Below are positions 43,844-52,426 of a stretch of DNA of 64,000 bases, in pieces; the stretch's first letter is position 1, and every line of letters starts with the position of its first letter. Source of the DNA: Paenarthrobacter aurescens (GTDB lineage: Bacteria > Actinomycetota > Actinomycetes > Actinomycetales > Micrococcaceae). The DNA is taken from the NCBI RefSeq assembly GCF_041549525.1, contig NZ_CP157456.1, positions 1,798,001 through 1,862,000 of the forward strand, read 5' to 3'. A program made the position numbers and the translations under genes. A model generated the notes under the pieces. That model was not told the DNA's origin. It saw nothing but the letters and a program-made list of their open reading frames with translations, and ran no database searches.

Positions 43844-45205
43844 TCAACCGGCATTGCCGGAAGCTTGCGCGTCCTGGGGTTGTTTTGCTTCCTTAGCCTT
43901 GGACTCTTTCGCCGGGAGCGGGGCAGGGTTCAAGCAGGCTTCGGTGAGTATCGGGGCGGCGAAGGAGATTTGCCACTCCCGCGCCCCCAGTGAGCGAAGC
44001 TCCGCAGCGATGGATTCCAGGGAAACGTCCGCAGGGGGACGCCAGGCAACCCGACGTAAATAATCCGGCGTCAGCAGGTTCTCCACGGGCAGCTTCAGCT
44101 CATCGGCTGCTGCCTGGAGGGCCGGCCGTGCGGTGGCAAGGCGCGCTGCGGCTTCGGGATCCCGGTCCACCCATACCCTTGGCGGCGGTGGAGCGTTGGT
44201 GGGCAGGTGGAGGGGCGGCAGATCCGTCAGCGTCCGGGCGTTGCTAATGCAGCGGAGCCAACGCGGGGCTTCCCTTTGAGCGGAGCGTCCGTGGAATCCT
44301 TTTGTAGCCAGCAGCTGAGGGACCGTGGTTGGCATGGCCTTGGCTGCGGCCACCAGGGCTGAGTCCGGGATCAGACGACCGGGGGCGACGTCGCGTTTGC
44401 GGGCAAGTTGGTCGCGCTCGAGCCACAGTTCACGCACCGCTGCAAGCTGACGGCGGTCGCGTATCTGGTGGAGTCCGGAGGTCTTCCGCCACGGGTCTAC
44501 GCGGGGGGCCGAAAGTCCGGCCGCAAGGATGCCTGCAAACTCTTGCTCGGCGTAGTCGAGTTTGCCGTCGGCTTCGAGTAATTCAATGAGTTCTTCCCGG
44601 AGCTCCGCAAGGACTTCAACGTCCAGGGCTGCATAACGGAGCCAGGGCTCGGGCAGGGGGCGTGTGGACCAGTCTGCCGCAGAGTGTTCCTTGGCCAGGC
44701 CAAAGCCGAGAAGCTGTTCAATGACCGCAGCAAGGCCTACCCGCGGGAGCCCGGCGAGGCGGGCGGCAAGCTCGGTGTCGAAGAGTTTGTCAGGCCACAT
44801 GCCCAGCTCGGAAAGGCACGGAAGGTCCTGCGAGGCTGCGTGCAGGATCCACTCGACGCCGCGGAGGGCGTCATTGATGATGTCCAGGTTCTCGAAGGGC
44901 TCGGGATCGATCAGCCAGGTTCCGGCCCCCTCGCGCCGGATCTGAACCAGGAAAGCCCGCTGCCCGTAACGGAAACCGGAGGCACGTTCAGCATCCACTC
45001 CGGCCGGCCCTGTTCCGGCGGCGATGGCGGCTGCGCACCGCTCCAGCCCTGACGGGGTATCGATCACCAGCGGTACGCCTTCGCGGGGAGTATCGAGGTC
45101 GATGATTTCAGGGACGTGGCTGTCGAAGCCGTCTACCTTGATGTGGGTGGTGGGATCAGCAACCGGGTCGCCGGCCGTGGTGTTTTCCGGATATTCAGGG
45201 GTCAT
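43844..45205 (-). CDS. rnd: Ribonuclease D-like 3'-5' exonuclease with HRDC domain, 453 aa
   Basis: DEDD-family exonuclease: VDAERASGFRYGQRAFLVQI holds the first Asp-x-Glu, WILHAASQDLPCLSELG the second Asp and EPWLRYAALDVEVLAELRE the last Tyr-x-x-x-Asp. An HRDC domain follows (about residues 235-320: DRRQLAAVRELWLERDQLAR). The C-terminal tail is Ala/Lys-rich. It trims RNA 3' ends. It follows DUF3000 on the same strand, the order also found in mycobacteria (Rv2680-Rv2681, from memory). Confidence 0.93.
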   Translation of the reverse strand: MTPEYPENTTAGDPVADPTTHIKVDGFDSHVPEIIDLDTPREGVPLVIDTPSGLERCAAAIAAGTGPAGVDAERASGFRYGQRAFLVQIRREGAGTWLIDPEPFENLDIINDALRGVEWILHAASQDLPCLSELGMWPDKLFDTELAARLAGLPRVGLAAVIEQLLGFGLAKEHSAADWSTRPLPEPWLRYAALDVEVLAELREELIELLEADGKLDYAEQEFAGILAAGLSAPRVDPWRKTSGLHQIRDRRQLAAVRELWLERDQLARKRDVAPGRLIPDSALVAAAKAMPTTVPQLLATKGFHGRSAQREAPRWLRCISNARTLTDLPPLHLPTNAPPPPRVWVDRDPEAAARLATARPALQAAADELKLPVENLLTPDYLRRVAWRPPADVSLESIAAELRSLGAREWQISFAAPILTEACLNPAPLPAKESKAKEAKQPQDAQASGNAG

Positions 45206-45285
45206 GGTGGCTTAAGCTTACCGATTCCGGCCTAGTAGGGGTGAAGGGGGCCCGCTGCCGATGCCGGACAAGGCGTAGGTCACGC

Positions 45286-45945
45286 TCAATTGAGTCTCCT
45301 GTTGGGCAGCCCTGTGACTCCCGGCGGCAGCGGTGGGAGGCCCGCGAAGGTGCAGACCATGTCCGACCAGGCTTCGAGGTGGGCTTGGACATCCTGGCTG
45401 GCCGGCGTCCAGGATGCTCGGAGTTCAATGTCTATGGTGTCGGGCCGTTCAGCCAGGGTGCCAAAGCTCTCGGAAAGGATTCTTGTTGCTGTGCCACCGG
45501 CAGCGCGGTAAGGTGCGGCGTGGTTTTCCAAAGCGTCAACCAGCCAGGTCCATGCTACGGAGCCGAGCATGGAGTCGTTCCCCATCTCTGCATCCATCTG
45601 AGCCCGGATGTAGGTAACTATCCGGAACTCCCCTTCCCAGACGGCCGAACCGTCGGGGTCATAAAGGAGGATGAAGCGGCCGGTGGCGAGTTCGTCATCT
45701 TCTTCGCTTGAAGTACTGCCGCCCTGGGTGGCGGCGAAGGCCTTGGCCGCAGGTCCATGGACGGGGACCTGGCGGGTTGCCGCCGTGGGGCTGAATACCT
45801 CGGCCCCCAAAGCGACGGCGTAAGGGGCCAGGCGGGCAGGAGCGGGGATCTCCTCAAGCCGCAGCTCACTGCGGCATTGTGCTTTTCGTAGGGAACCCAA
45901 GGCGAAGAGAAACTCCGAGGGAACCTGTGCGAGGGCGTTCACCAT
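45286..45945 (-). CDS. DUF3000 family protein, 219 aa
   Basis: Soluble protein with the DUF3000 core: RSELRLEEIPAPARLAPYAV, GRFILLYDPDGSAVWEGEFR, FRIVTYIRAQMDAEMGNDSM and the C-terminal DIELRASWTPASQDVQAHLE. Function unknown. It is upstream of and co-oriented with rnd, which is a conserved pairing in actinobacteria and hints at an RNA-related role (inference). Confidence 0.92.
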   Translation of the reverse strand: MVNALAQVPSEFLFALGSLRKAQCRSELRLEEIPAPARLAPYAVALGAEVFSPTAATRQVPVHGPAAKAFAATQGGSTSSEEDDELATGRFILLYDPDGSAVWEGEFRIVTYIRAQMDAEMGNDSMLGSVAWTWLVDALENHAAPYRAAGGTATRILSESFGTLAERPDTIDIELRASWTPASQDVQAHLEAWSDMVCTFAGLPPLPPGVTGLPNRRLN

Positions 45946-45959
45946 CGCAGATTATGCGT

Positions 45960-45995
45960 CCGGGGCGGCGATTCTGTGCAGGCTCGCCGCCCCGG
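45960..45995 (-). terminator. 12-bp hairpin downstream of the threonine aldolase gene
   Basis: CCGGGGCGGCGA (45960-45971) pairs with TCGCCGCCCCGG (45984-45995) around a 12-base loop, 17 bases after the aldolase stop on the minus strand. Confidence 0.6.
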
Positions 45996-46012
45996 GTTGC
46001 ATGTGTTATGGG

Positions 46013-47134
46013 TTAGGCCAGCTCGCGCTTGATTGCCGTTACGAAGGCGTCGATGTCTTCCTCCGTGGTGTCGAACGAACACATCCAGCGCACTTCACGG
46101 CGGGCAGCGTCCCAGTCGTAGAAAGCGAAGGATTCCCGGAGCTTGTCCGCCACGCCTTCGGGAAGGATGGCGAACACGCCGTTGGACTGTGTTGCCTGGG
46201 TTGGTTCCACGCCGTTGATTCCCTCAACGGCTGTGCGCAAGCGGGTGGCCATGGCGTTGGCGTGGGCTGCCGAACGCAGCCACAGTCCATCCTCCAGCAG
46301 GGCGATGAACTGGGCGGAGATGAAACGCATCTTCGAGGCAAGCTGCATGTTCATCTTGCGCAGGAATTTCAGGCCGTCAGCAGCCCCGGGGTTCAGTGCC
46401 ACCACCACTTCGCCGAAAAGAAGCCCGTTCTTGGTACCGCCGAAGGACAGGATGTCCACCCCGGCATCGCGGGTGAAGGCGCGGAGGGGGACGTCCAGGT
46501 GGGCGGCGGCATTGGCGAGCCGGGCGCCGTCCATGTGAAGCTTCATTCCCTTGGAGTGGGCGTGGGTGGCAATGGCGCGGACTTCATCGGGCGTGTAGCA
46601 GGTGCCGAGTTCGGTGGTCTGGGTGATGGAAACAACCAGGGGCTGGGCGCGGTGCTCATCGCCCCAGCCCCAGGCTTCGCGGTCAATCAACTCAGGAGTG
46701 AGCTTGCCATCGGTGGTGGGGACCTGGAGGAGCTTGATTCCGCCCACACGTTCCGGTGCGCCGTTCTCATCCATGTTGATGTGTGCTGTGGAAGCGCAGA
46801 TCACCGCTCCCCAGCGGGGGAGGAGGGATTGGAGGGCCAGGACGTTGGCGCCCGTGCCGTTGAATACCGGGAACGTCTCGATGCCCGGGCCGAACTGCTG
46901 CTCCAGCACCTCTTGCAGCCTGGCCGTGTACACGTCTTCTCCGTAGGAGACCTGGTGCCCGCCATTGGCAGATGCCAGTGCTGCGAGGATCTCCGGGTGC
47001 ACGCCGGAGTAGTTGTCCGATGCGAATCCGCGAACCGCAGGGTCATGCAGTTGAGGATCATGCAGTTGAACCGGGCCCGGGGTGTCCGTGGCGCTGTGGA
47101 TTGCCTCTGTTGTGCTCGTCACTTGTTCATTCAC
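46013..47134 (-). CDS. ltaE: Low-specificity L-threonine aldolase family PLP enzyme, 373 aa
   Basis: Fold type I PLP enzyme that cleaves threonine/allo-threonine to glycine and acetaldehyde. Features: GFASDNYSGVHPEILAALA at the start of the core, KLHMDGARLANAAAHL with the cofactor Asp, and the PLP lysine in DILSFGGTKNGLL. N-terminal 30 residues are extra and contain the doubled peptide QLHDPQLHDP, coded by a short direct DNA repeat. Single gene ended by a hairpin. Confidence 0.9.
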   Translation of the reverse strand: MNEQVTSTTEAIHSATDTPGPVQLHDPQLHDPAVRGFASDNYSGVHPEILAALASANGGHQVSYGEDVYTARLQEVLEQQFGPGIETFPVFNGTGANVLALQSLLPRWGAVICASTAHINMDENGAPERVGGIKLLQVPTTDGKLTPELIDREAWGWGDEHRAQPLVVSITQTTELGTCYTPDEVRAIATHAHSKGMKLHMDGARLANAAAHLDVPLRAFTRDAGVDILSFGGTKNGLLFGEVVVALNPGAADGLKFLRKMNMQLASKMRFISAQFIALLEDGLWLRSAAHANAMATRLRTAVEGINGVEPTQATQSNGVFAILPEGVADKLRESFAFYDWDAARREVRWMCSFDTTEEDIDAFVTAIKRELA

Positions 47135-47163
47135 GCTTTCAAGTCTATTTGGGCGACAGGAAT

Positions 47164-47892
47164 TCAGGGTGCCAGCAGGATGCGCTGGCCGTTGAGGGCG
47201 GCCGCAGGTTGTTCAAAGAGTCCGACGACGGCGGTAGCCAGCTCTTCGACATCAGTGAACCCGGGGAATCGCCGCTCGGGCTGTGCTTTGCGCATGGTGG
47301 CGTCGACGAGGGCTTTCACCACAAGAATCACCGCAGCGCTGTGCTGCTCGGCAGGAGCATCTTTGTTGGCAGATTGGGCTCGGCTGAAACCATCGGCCAC
47401 CGCAAGTGTCCAGGCTTCCGCGGCTGCCTTGGCTGCTGCGTAACTGGCCGCCGCAGCCGTCGGCGCAGTTGCGGCTGTTGAAGAGACCATGGCCAGCCGG
47501 CCGTGCGGGGAAGATTCGAGTTGGTGGTAGAACACCCGGGAGACATTCCTGAGCGTGGTCACAGCGCTGCGCTCCATGGCCTCCCAATCCTCGTCCGTCT
47601 GGTCTTCGATGCCTTTGGCACCCCGCCAACCGCCCACCAAGTGGATGACGCCGTCGATGTTCTCAATGCCAAGCCCGCGGACAGTTCCCGCCAGGTCCTT
47701 GACGGACTGCAGGCCCGCGAGGTTGCAGACCAGGGGAGTTGCTTCGTGGCCGGCTTCGGCAGCAGCGGCTTTGATCCGGGCCTCGTCCGAGCCCACCGTA
47801 AGCACCTTGTGACCGGCGGCCCCCAACGCCCGCGCCACGGCGATGCCCGACGCGCTGCTTCCGCCGGTCACAAGGATATTCAGTGTGGTCAT
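47164..47892 (-). CDS. Short-chain dehydrogenase/reductase paired with DUF6421, 242 aa
   Basis: Classical SDR: cofactor motif LVTGGSSASGIAVARAL, the NNAG-equivalent region VIHLVGGWRG, and the catalytic Ser-Tyr-Lys segment MVSSTAATAPTAAAASYAAAK (Tyr-x-x-x-Lys). Substrate unknown. Its ATG shares one base with the DUF6421 stop codon (TGATG), so translation is coupled. The SDR-DUF6421 pair is kept together in Streptomyces and Micrococcaceae, as far as I recall, which implies joint function. Confidence 0.87.
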   Translation of the reverse strand: MTTLNILVTGGSSASGIAVARALGAAGHKVLTVGSDEARIKAAAAEAGHEATPLVCNLAGLQSVKDLAGTVRGLGIENIDGVIHLVGGWRGAKGIEDQTDEDWEAMERSAVTTLRNVSRVFYHQLESSPHGRLAMVSSTAATAPTAAAASYAAAKAAAEAWTLAVADGFSRAQSANKDAPAEQHSAAVILVVKALVDATMRKAQPERRFPGFTDVEELATAVVGLFEQPAAALNGQRILLAP

Positions 47893-49259
47893 CAGGCCGC
47901 AGTCGCGCCCGTGATGCCGGTGGTGGACTCAATGACGGGACGCATCTTCTTCTCCAATGCTTCGTAGAACATCGACAGCGGGAATTCGTCGTCCAGCACC
48001 TGGTCCGTGAGGCCGCGGGGCAGACCGTCCAAGGGTAGCGCCTGGGGACCCTTGGCCCATACAGATGCCGGGTGCGGAGTCACCGTGCTGGAGATGAGTT
48101 CGTAGGCGGCCAGCCAGTGGGCAGCCTTGGGGCGGTCGATCGAGCGCCAGTAAAGCTCTTCGATCCTGGCACCGAGTTCCACCACAACAGAGGCAGCCTC
48201 GTCCCAATCGATGGAGAGCTTGCTGTCCGTCCAGTGCAGGACGTGGTGCTGGTGCATCCACGCGAACAGCAGCTGGCCGCCCAGACCGTCGTAGTTGCGT
48301 ACGCGGCTGCCGGTGATGGCAAACCGGAAAATGCGGTCAAAGATCACGGCATACTGAACCAGCTTTGCATGCTTGCGGGCATCGGGATCGGCGTCTTCAT
48401 CCTTTTCAATGCGCACCGATTCGCGGAACGCCGTCAGGTCGCAGCGCAGCTCCTCGAGTGAGTAGAGGAAAAACGGCATGCGCTGCTTGATCATGAACGG
48501 ATCGAAGGGAAGGTCCCCGCGCATGTGGGTACGGTCATGGATGAGGTCCCACATGACAAAAGTGCGCTGGGTCAGTTCCTGGTCCTCGATCAGCTGGGCT
48601 GCGTCCTCGGGAAGCTCCAAGGATGTGGTTGCTGCTGCAGCTTTGAGCACGCGGCGGAAACGGGCGGCTTCACGGTCGGCAAAAATGGCGCCCCAGGTGA
48701 ATGTGGGAGTCTCGCGGACTGCAACCGTCTCAGGGAAGAGCACGGCCGAGTTGGTGTCATACCCGGGAGTGAAGTCCACAAAGCGGATGGGTACAAAAAG
48801 CTTGTTGGAGTATTCGCCGGCCTCCAGGCCGCCAATGAACTCGGGCCAGATAACCTCGATCAGTACTGCTTCGACCAGCCTGTTGGTGCTGCCGTTCTGC
48901 GTGTACATGGGGAAAACCACCAAGTGCTGCAGCCCGTCAATGCGCTGTTCCTGGGGCTGGAACGCCTGAAGTGAGTCCAGGAAGTCAGGCACCCCGAATC
49001 CACCTTGGACCCAGCGGCCGAAGTCTTCAACCAGGAGCTCCAGGTAGCGGGCATCATGGGGGAAGCTTGGTGCAAGAGCGGAGATTGCGTCAGTCACCGT
49101 GGAAACGAGGTTTGCTGCTTCGGCGTGAACTGCGGAATCGGCAATGGAGCCGTCCTGTTCCTGGTAAGCCTGAAGGGCGGTGGCTGCAGCTTTAAGGGAC
49201 ATCCACTCAGCGTTGTCGGCAGTGACACGCTGGGCGAGTGTTGTGGTGATGGTGGTCAT
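47892..49259 (-). CDS. DUF6421 family protein, about 455 aa
   Basis: Soluble protein conserved in actinobacteria, function unknown. Matching landmarks: GGFGVPDFLDSLQAFQPQ, LQHLVVFPMYTQNG, FTPGYDTNSAVLFPETVAVR, then VMWDLIHDRTHMRGDLPFDP and KQRMPFFLYSLEELRCDL. The HDRTH segment with the later Glu-Glu pair could form a metal site (inference). ATG at 49259 has AAAGGG upstream; a start 18 codons earlier is possible but lacks family similarity. It precedes and is translationally coupled to an SDR. Confidence 0.9.
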   Translation of the reverse strand: MTTITTTLAQRVTADNAEWMSLKAAATALQAYQEQDGSIADSAVHAEAANLVSTVTDAISALAPSFPHDARYLELLVEDFGRWVQGGFGVPDFLDSLQAFQPQEQRIDGLQHLVVFPMYTQNGSTNRLVEAVLIEVIWPEFIGGLEAGEYSNKLFVPIRFVDFTPGYDTNSAVLFPETVAVRETPTFTWGAIFADREAARFRRVLKAAAATTSLELPEDAAQLIEDQELTQRTFVMWDLIHDRTHMRGDLPFDPFMIKQRMPFFLYSLEELRCDLTAFRESVRIEKDEDADPDARKHAKLVQYAVIFDRIFRFAITGSRVRNYDGLGGQLLFAWMHQHHVLHWTDSKLSIDWDEAASVVVELGARIEELYWRSIDRPKAAHWLAAYELISSTVTPHPASVWAKGPQALPLDGLPRGLTDQVLDDEFPLSMFYEALEKKMRPVIESTTGITGATAA

Positions 49260-49401
49260 GGAGCTCGGCCCTTTCTTCGAAGTGATTGCTTCTGGGCCGA
49301 GCGTAGCAAGCAAAAAGGATCGCTAATTCAAAAATAGCTTGAGCATAAGAAACTCTTGTGCATCTGGTGTTCGTAGACCTGTTGAGGTCCAGTCGCGGCA
49401 T
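49207..49401 (-). CDS. Short leader-like reading frame overlapping the DUF6421 start, 64 aa
   Basis: ATG at 49401 has a strong GGGAGG ribosome site with ideal 5-base spacing. The frame opens MPRLDLNRSTNTRCTRVSYA and overlaps the first 53 bases of DUF6421 in another frame. Codons (AGA, TTA, ATT, TTT) are unlike the surrounding genes, so it is not an ordinary gene. It could be an upstream frame controlling DUF6421-SDR, comparable to short Arg/Leu/Cys-containing leader peptides of actinobacteria. Its 3' part may be untranslated chance extension. Confidence 0.4.
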   Translation of the reverse strand: MPRLDLNRSTNTRCTRVSYAQAIFELAILFACYARPRSNHFEERAELHDHHHHNTRPACHCRQR

Positions 49402-49413
49402 AGGAACCTCCCT

Positions 49414-49440
49414 GACGGGCTGGAAGAGCACCAGCCCGTC
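49414..49440 (-). terminator. Perfect 10-bp hairpin between msrB and the DUF6421 leader
   Basis: GACGGGCTGG (49414-49423) pairs with CCAGCCCGTC (49431-49440). It starts 10 bases after the msrB stop and ends one base before the ribosome site of the short leader frame. It may be a terminator of msrB or a structure that affects access to that site. Confidence 0.6.
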
Positions 49441-49449
49441 CAGGAAGGC

Positions 49450-49926
49450 CTAGTTTTCTTCGGGATTCACCAAACGCAGTGAAACGGAGTTGATGCAGAA
49501 CCGCTGGTCAGTGGGCGTTCCATACCCCTCACCCTCAAAAACGTGGCCCAAATGGGAATCGCAGTTGGCGCACCGTACTTCCACACGATCCATGCCCATG
49601 GTGCGGTCATGAAGATACCGGACCGTTCCTTCGGCAAGAGGAGCCCAGAACGACGGCCACCCACAATGGGAATCAAACTTCTCCCTGCTGGTAAACAACT
49701 GGCTTCCACAGGCGCGGCACTGGTAGACCCCTTCTGTGTGGGTATCCCAATACTCACCCGTATAAGGCCGCTCAGTACCTGCCTGCCGAAGCACCCTGTA
49801 CTCCTCAGGGGTCAACTCCTCGCGCCACTGGGCATCGCTCTTTTCCACGGGAACAGCAGTCCCCCCGGCCGCAGAAGTAGTCTTGCTGGTGTTCTCAGGA
49901 GTGTTCATGTCTATTGCAACGCTCAC
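49450..49926 (-). CDS. msrB: Peptide-methionine (R)-S-oxide reductase, 158 aa
   Basis: Repairs methionine-R-sulfoxide in proteins. The zinc pairs CRAC and CANC, the substrate region SHCGWPSFWAPL and the catalytic cysteine in DQRFCINSVSLRL are all present. The GTG at 49926 overlaps the preceding gene's stop (GTGA); an ATG six codons in (49908) is the other likely start. Co-transcribed with an unknown 163-residue protein. Confidence 0.94.
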   Translation of the reverse strand: MSVAIDMNTPENTSKTTSAAGGTAVPVEKSDAQWREELTPEEYRVLRQAGTERPYTGEYWDTHTEGVYQCRACGSQLFTSREKFDSHCGWPSFWAPLAEGTVRYLHDRTMGMDRVEVRCANCDSHLGHVFEGEGYGTPTDQRFCINSVSLRLVNPEEN

Positions 49927-50414
49927 GAGTCGCCGATAAATCCCGAGCCCGCATACAGATGCAACACCGGAAGGCCGAGCTGGTCCTGCGCCTTATTGGC
50001 CCAGTCAGTATGGAAGGTGTCCGCAATGGCATGAGGCCGGGTAATGACCACAGCCTGGGCAGCGTCCACAGCCCGGACCTTTGCCACCAAGCCGGCCACG
50101 GCACCGCCGTCCACCACTTCACCTGTCACACCGCCACCCAAGCCGGCCAACGCCGCCAGTGAGGCAGCCAGTGTCTCGGAGGCCTCCGCACGCTCAGCCT
50201 CAGGATCCGGGTGCTGCGCAGTGAGCTCCCGGAAAGCCTTGGCAATATCAAGCAAGGACAGGTTCTCCAGGAAGTCCACCAGGAGGTGCCGTTCAGTATT
50301 GGACGGAACCAGAACAATAAGGGGCGCATCACCGCCGTCGAGCAGTTTGGCGATGTTCACGCGGTCGTCGGGGCCAAGGGGCTCTTCAGTCAGGATGACG
50401 ATGGGATCACTCAT
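49923..50414 (-). CDS. Uncharacterised alpha/beta protein upstream of msrB, 163 aa
   Basis: I recognise no named family with confidence. It opens MSDPIVILTEEPLGPDDRVN and alternates strands and helices (PLIVLVPSNTERHLLVDFLE, AAQAVVITRPHAIADTFHTD, LPVLHLYAGSGFIGDS), a Rossmann/USP-like layout. No Cys residues and no membrane segment. ATG at 50414. It overlaps msrB by 4 bases, so a role linked to oxidative or stress response is possible (inference from context only). Confidence 0.75.
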   Translation of the reverse strand: MSDPIVILTEEPLGPDDRVNIAKLLDGGDAPLIVLVPSNTERHLLVDFLENLSLLDIAKAFRELTAQHPDPEAERAEASETLAASLAALAGLGGGVTGEVVDGGAVAGLVAKVRAVDAAQAVVITRPHAIADTFHTDWANKAQDQLGLPVLHLYAGSGFIGDS

Positions 50415-50548
50415 GGCTACAGCGTAGTCCCGGCGAACCACAGTCCGCAGGCTTTCAGGACCCGATCCGCGCGCCCGGCCGCCCCTGAAGCGCGCCGCGC
50501 GGCCCACGCCTGCACCAGGCAGGACCGGAGAGCGACAAGAATGGAGTT

Positions 50549-51826
50549 ATGGCATCGACAACCCCGCCAGCGAGCGACGCTGCAAACAACAAACTCTCCC
50601 TCCGCACCAAATGGGCAATCGCCGGCTTCCTGGCAGGCGGCACCCTGGCAGGTTTGGTGGGGGCCGGATCCTCGGCGCTCGCCGTATATTTTGCCCGCCG
50701 CGTCATCACTCCTGCCGCCCGGCATGAGGATCAGGAAGTCCTTGCGGTGATCCGCGGTGACAAAGGGCCGCAGATCATTCTGGCGGCCACGCCGGACAGC
50801 ACCATTGACGGTGTGTTCAGCCTGTTCTTCTCCGGTGGCAAAGGACACGCCAGGATCGGCCGGATTGTGTCCTATTCCCCGGCCGAACAGACGGTGCTGC
50901 GCGAAGTCGAAGAGGTTTACAGCGGTAACCTCTCAGAGGCCCGCCGCGCATGGTGGAGCGGGGCAACGTACCCGGACCCGGCCGCGATCGGACTGGCCGC
51001 CGAGGATGTGGACATAGAGGTGGCCGGTGGCAAGGCGCCTGCTTGGCTGATCCGCGCCGAGGCTTCCGCGGCATCGCCGGTCTGCGCCATCATGGTCCAT
51101 GGCCGCGGCGCCACGCGCTTGGAAGGGCTGCGGGCGGTTCGCACAGCACGCGAGCTGGGGATGGACAGCCTGCTGATCTCCTACCGAAATGACGGGTTGG
51201 CCCCCTCCGCGACGGATGGGCGGTATGGCTTAGGCTCCACCGAATGGCGTGATGTTGAGGCTGCGATCGAATACGCCGTAGATCACGGAGCCCAGGAAAT
51301 TGTTCTGTTCGGCTGGTCCATGGGCGGGGCGATCAGCCTCCAAACAGCGGACCTGTCCAAGCACCGCCACCTGATCCGGGCGCTGGTCCTGGATGCCCCG
51401 GTGATCAATTGGGTCAACGTGATGGCCCATCATGCTGAAATGAACAAGATTCCCTACAACGTGGGCCGCTACGGGCAGATGATGCTGAGCCATCCGCTGG
51501 GGCGCAGGCTGACGGGGCTGTCCGCGCCGGTGGACCTCAAAGCCATGGACTGGGAAGCCCGCGCCATTGAACTGCGGACACCCACGTTGCTGATCCACAG
51601 CGTAGATGATGATTACGTGCCCTTTGGCCCCTCAGCCAGCCTCGCGGAAAAGAACCCGGAAATGGTGACCTTTGAACCGTTCGACGGCGCCCGGCACACC
51701 AAGGAATGGAATGTGGACCCGGAACGGTGGGAGCGCGTGGTCCGGGCCTGGCTGCAGAAACAGCTGGCTCCACGGAACAACCCCGGACAGACCGGCAACC
51801 CCACCGTTGGGCCGGGCCTCGCGTAG
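50549..51826 (+). CDS. Membrane-anchored alpha/beta hydrolase, 425 aa
   Basis: One N-terminal membrane helix (about residues 22-48, AIAGFLAGGTLAGLVGAGSS) then an alpha/beta-hydrolase domain: oxyanion region IMVHGRGATRLEG, nucleophile elbow LFGWSMGGAIS, catalytic Asp in LLIHSVDDDYVP and His in GARHTKEWNV. Bacterial relatives are esterases or peptidases of the BAAT/DUF1100 kind; substrate unknown. The domain of about 150 residues between helix and hydrolase core is unassigned. Ends at a palindromic hairpin. Confidence 0.88.
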   Translation: MASTTPPASDAANNKLSLRTKWAIAGFLAGGTLAGLVGAGSSALAVYFARRVITPAARHEDQEVLAVIRGDKGPQIILAATPDSTIDGVFSLFFSGGKGHARIGRIVSYSPAEQTVLREVEEVYSGNLSEARRAWWSGATYPDPAAIGLAAEDVDIEVAGGKAPAWLIRAEASAASPVCAIMVHGRGATRLEGLRAVRTARELGMDSLLISYRNDGLAPSATDGRYGLGSTEWRDVEAAIEYAVDHGAQEIVLFGWSMGGAISLQTADLSKHRHLIRALVLDAPVINWVNVMAHHAEMNKIPYNVGRYGQMMLSHPLGRRLTGLSAPVDLKAMDWEARAIELRTPTLLIHSVDDDYVPFGPSASLAEKNPEMVTFEPFDGARHTKEWNVDPERWERVVRAWLQKQLAPRNNPGQTGNPTVGPGLA

Positions 51827-51842
51827 TACCGGGCCCGGTACT
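51825..51842. terminator. 18-bp perfect palindrome at the hydrolase stop codon
   Basis: AGTACCGGGCCCGGTACT begins in the TAG stop of the hydrolase gene. A related AGTAGTACCGGGCC segment recurs 30 bases later. It lies between convergent genes; a terminator for one or both is plausible. Confidence 0.5.
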
Positions 51843-51885
51843 GCAAGGTCTCCAGTAGTACCGGGCCTCCTGTAATACCGATGCT

Positions 51886-52377
51886 CTATGTTGTGCCGAT
51901 GGGAGCGGTGATGGCCTTCGTGAGCCGGATGAGGTCGGCCGGGGCCAGCTCAATATCCAGGCCACGGCGGCCGCCTGAGACAAGGATGGAACTGAAACCC
52001 AGGGCAGACTCGTCCAGCACAGTGGGGGAGGTCTGCCGCTGTCCCAAGGGGGATATGCCGCCCAGGACGTATCCTGTGCGCCGCTCCGCGGCCTTGGGGT
52101 CGGCCATGGCGGCCTTCTTGGAACCGAGGGCTGCAGCAGCCGATTTCAGGTCCAGATTCCCGGACACCGGAACAATTGCCACTGCCAAGCGGCCTTCGAC
52201 CTCCACCATGAGGGTTTTGAAAACCCGTTCCGGCTCAATGCCAAGGACTTCGGCGGCTTCCATTCCATAACTGGCGGTGCCTGGGTCATGGGCGTAGGGG
52301 TGCAGCACGAAGGGAACGCCGGCTGCTGCAAGGGCTGCAGTTGCCGGCGTTCCCTGTGAAGCCATCTTTTTGGCCAT
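51886..52377 (-). CDS. ybaK: YbaK/EbsC family Cys-tRNA(Pro) deacylase, 163 aa
   Basis: Trans-editing factor that hydrolyses mischarged Cys-tRNA(Pro). The family features are ASYGMEAAEVLGIEPERVFKT with the conserved Lys region, VAIVPVSGNLDLKSAAAALG, and the C-terminal GGISPLGQRQTSPTVLDESA. Length and motifs fit YbaK. Cytoplasmic. Convergent with the hydrolase, co-oriented with sufE. Confidence 0.92.
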   Translation of the reverse strand: MAKKMASQGTPATAALAAAGVPFVLHPYAHDPGTASYGMEAAEVLGIEPERVFKTLMVEVEGRLAVAIVPVSGNLDLKSAAAALGSKKAAMADPKAAERRTGYVLGGISPLGQRQTSPTVLDESALGFSSILVSGGRRGLDIELAPADLIRLTKAITAPIGTT

Positions 52378-52426
52378 CGTGGTGGTGGTGCCCTTCAGGT
52401 TTCCAGGCGGTCAGATTCCGGAACGT

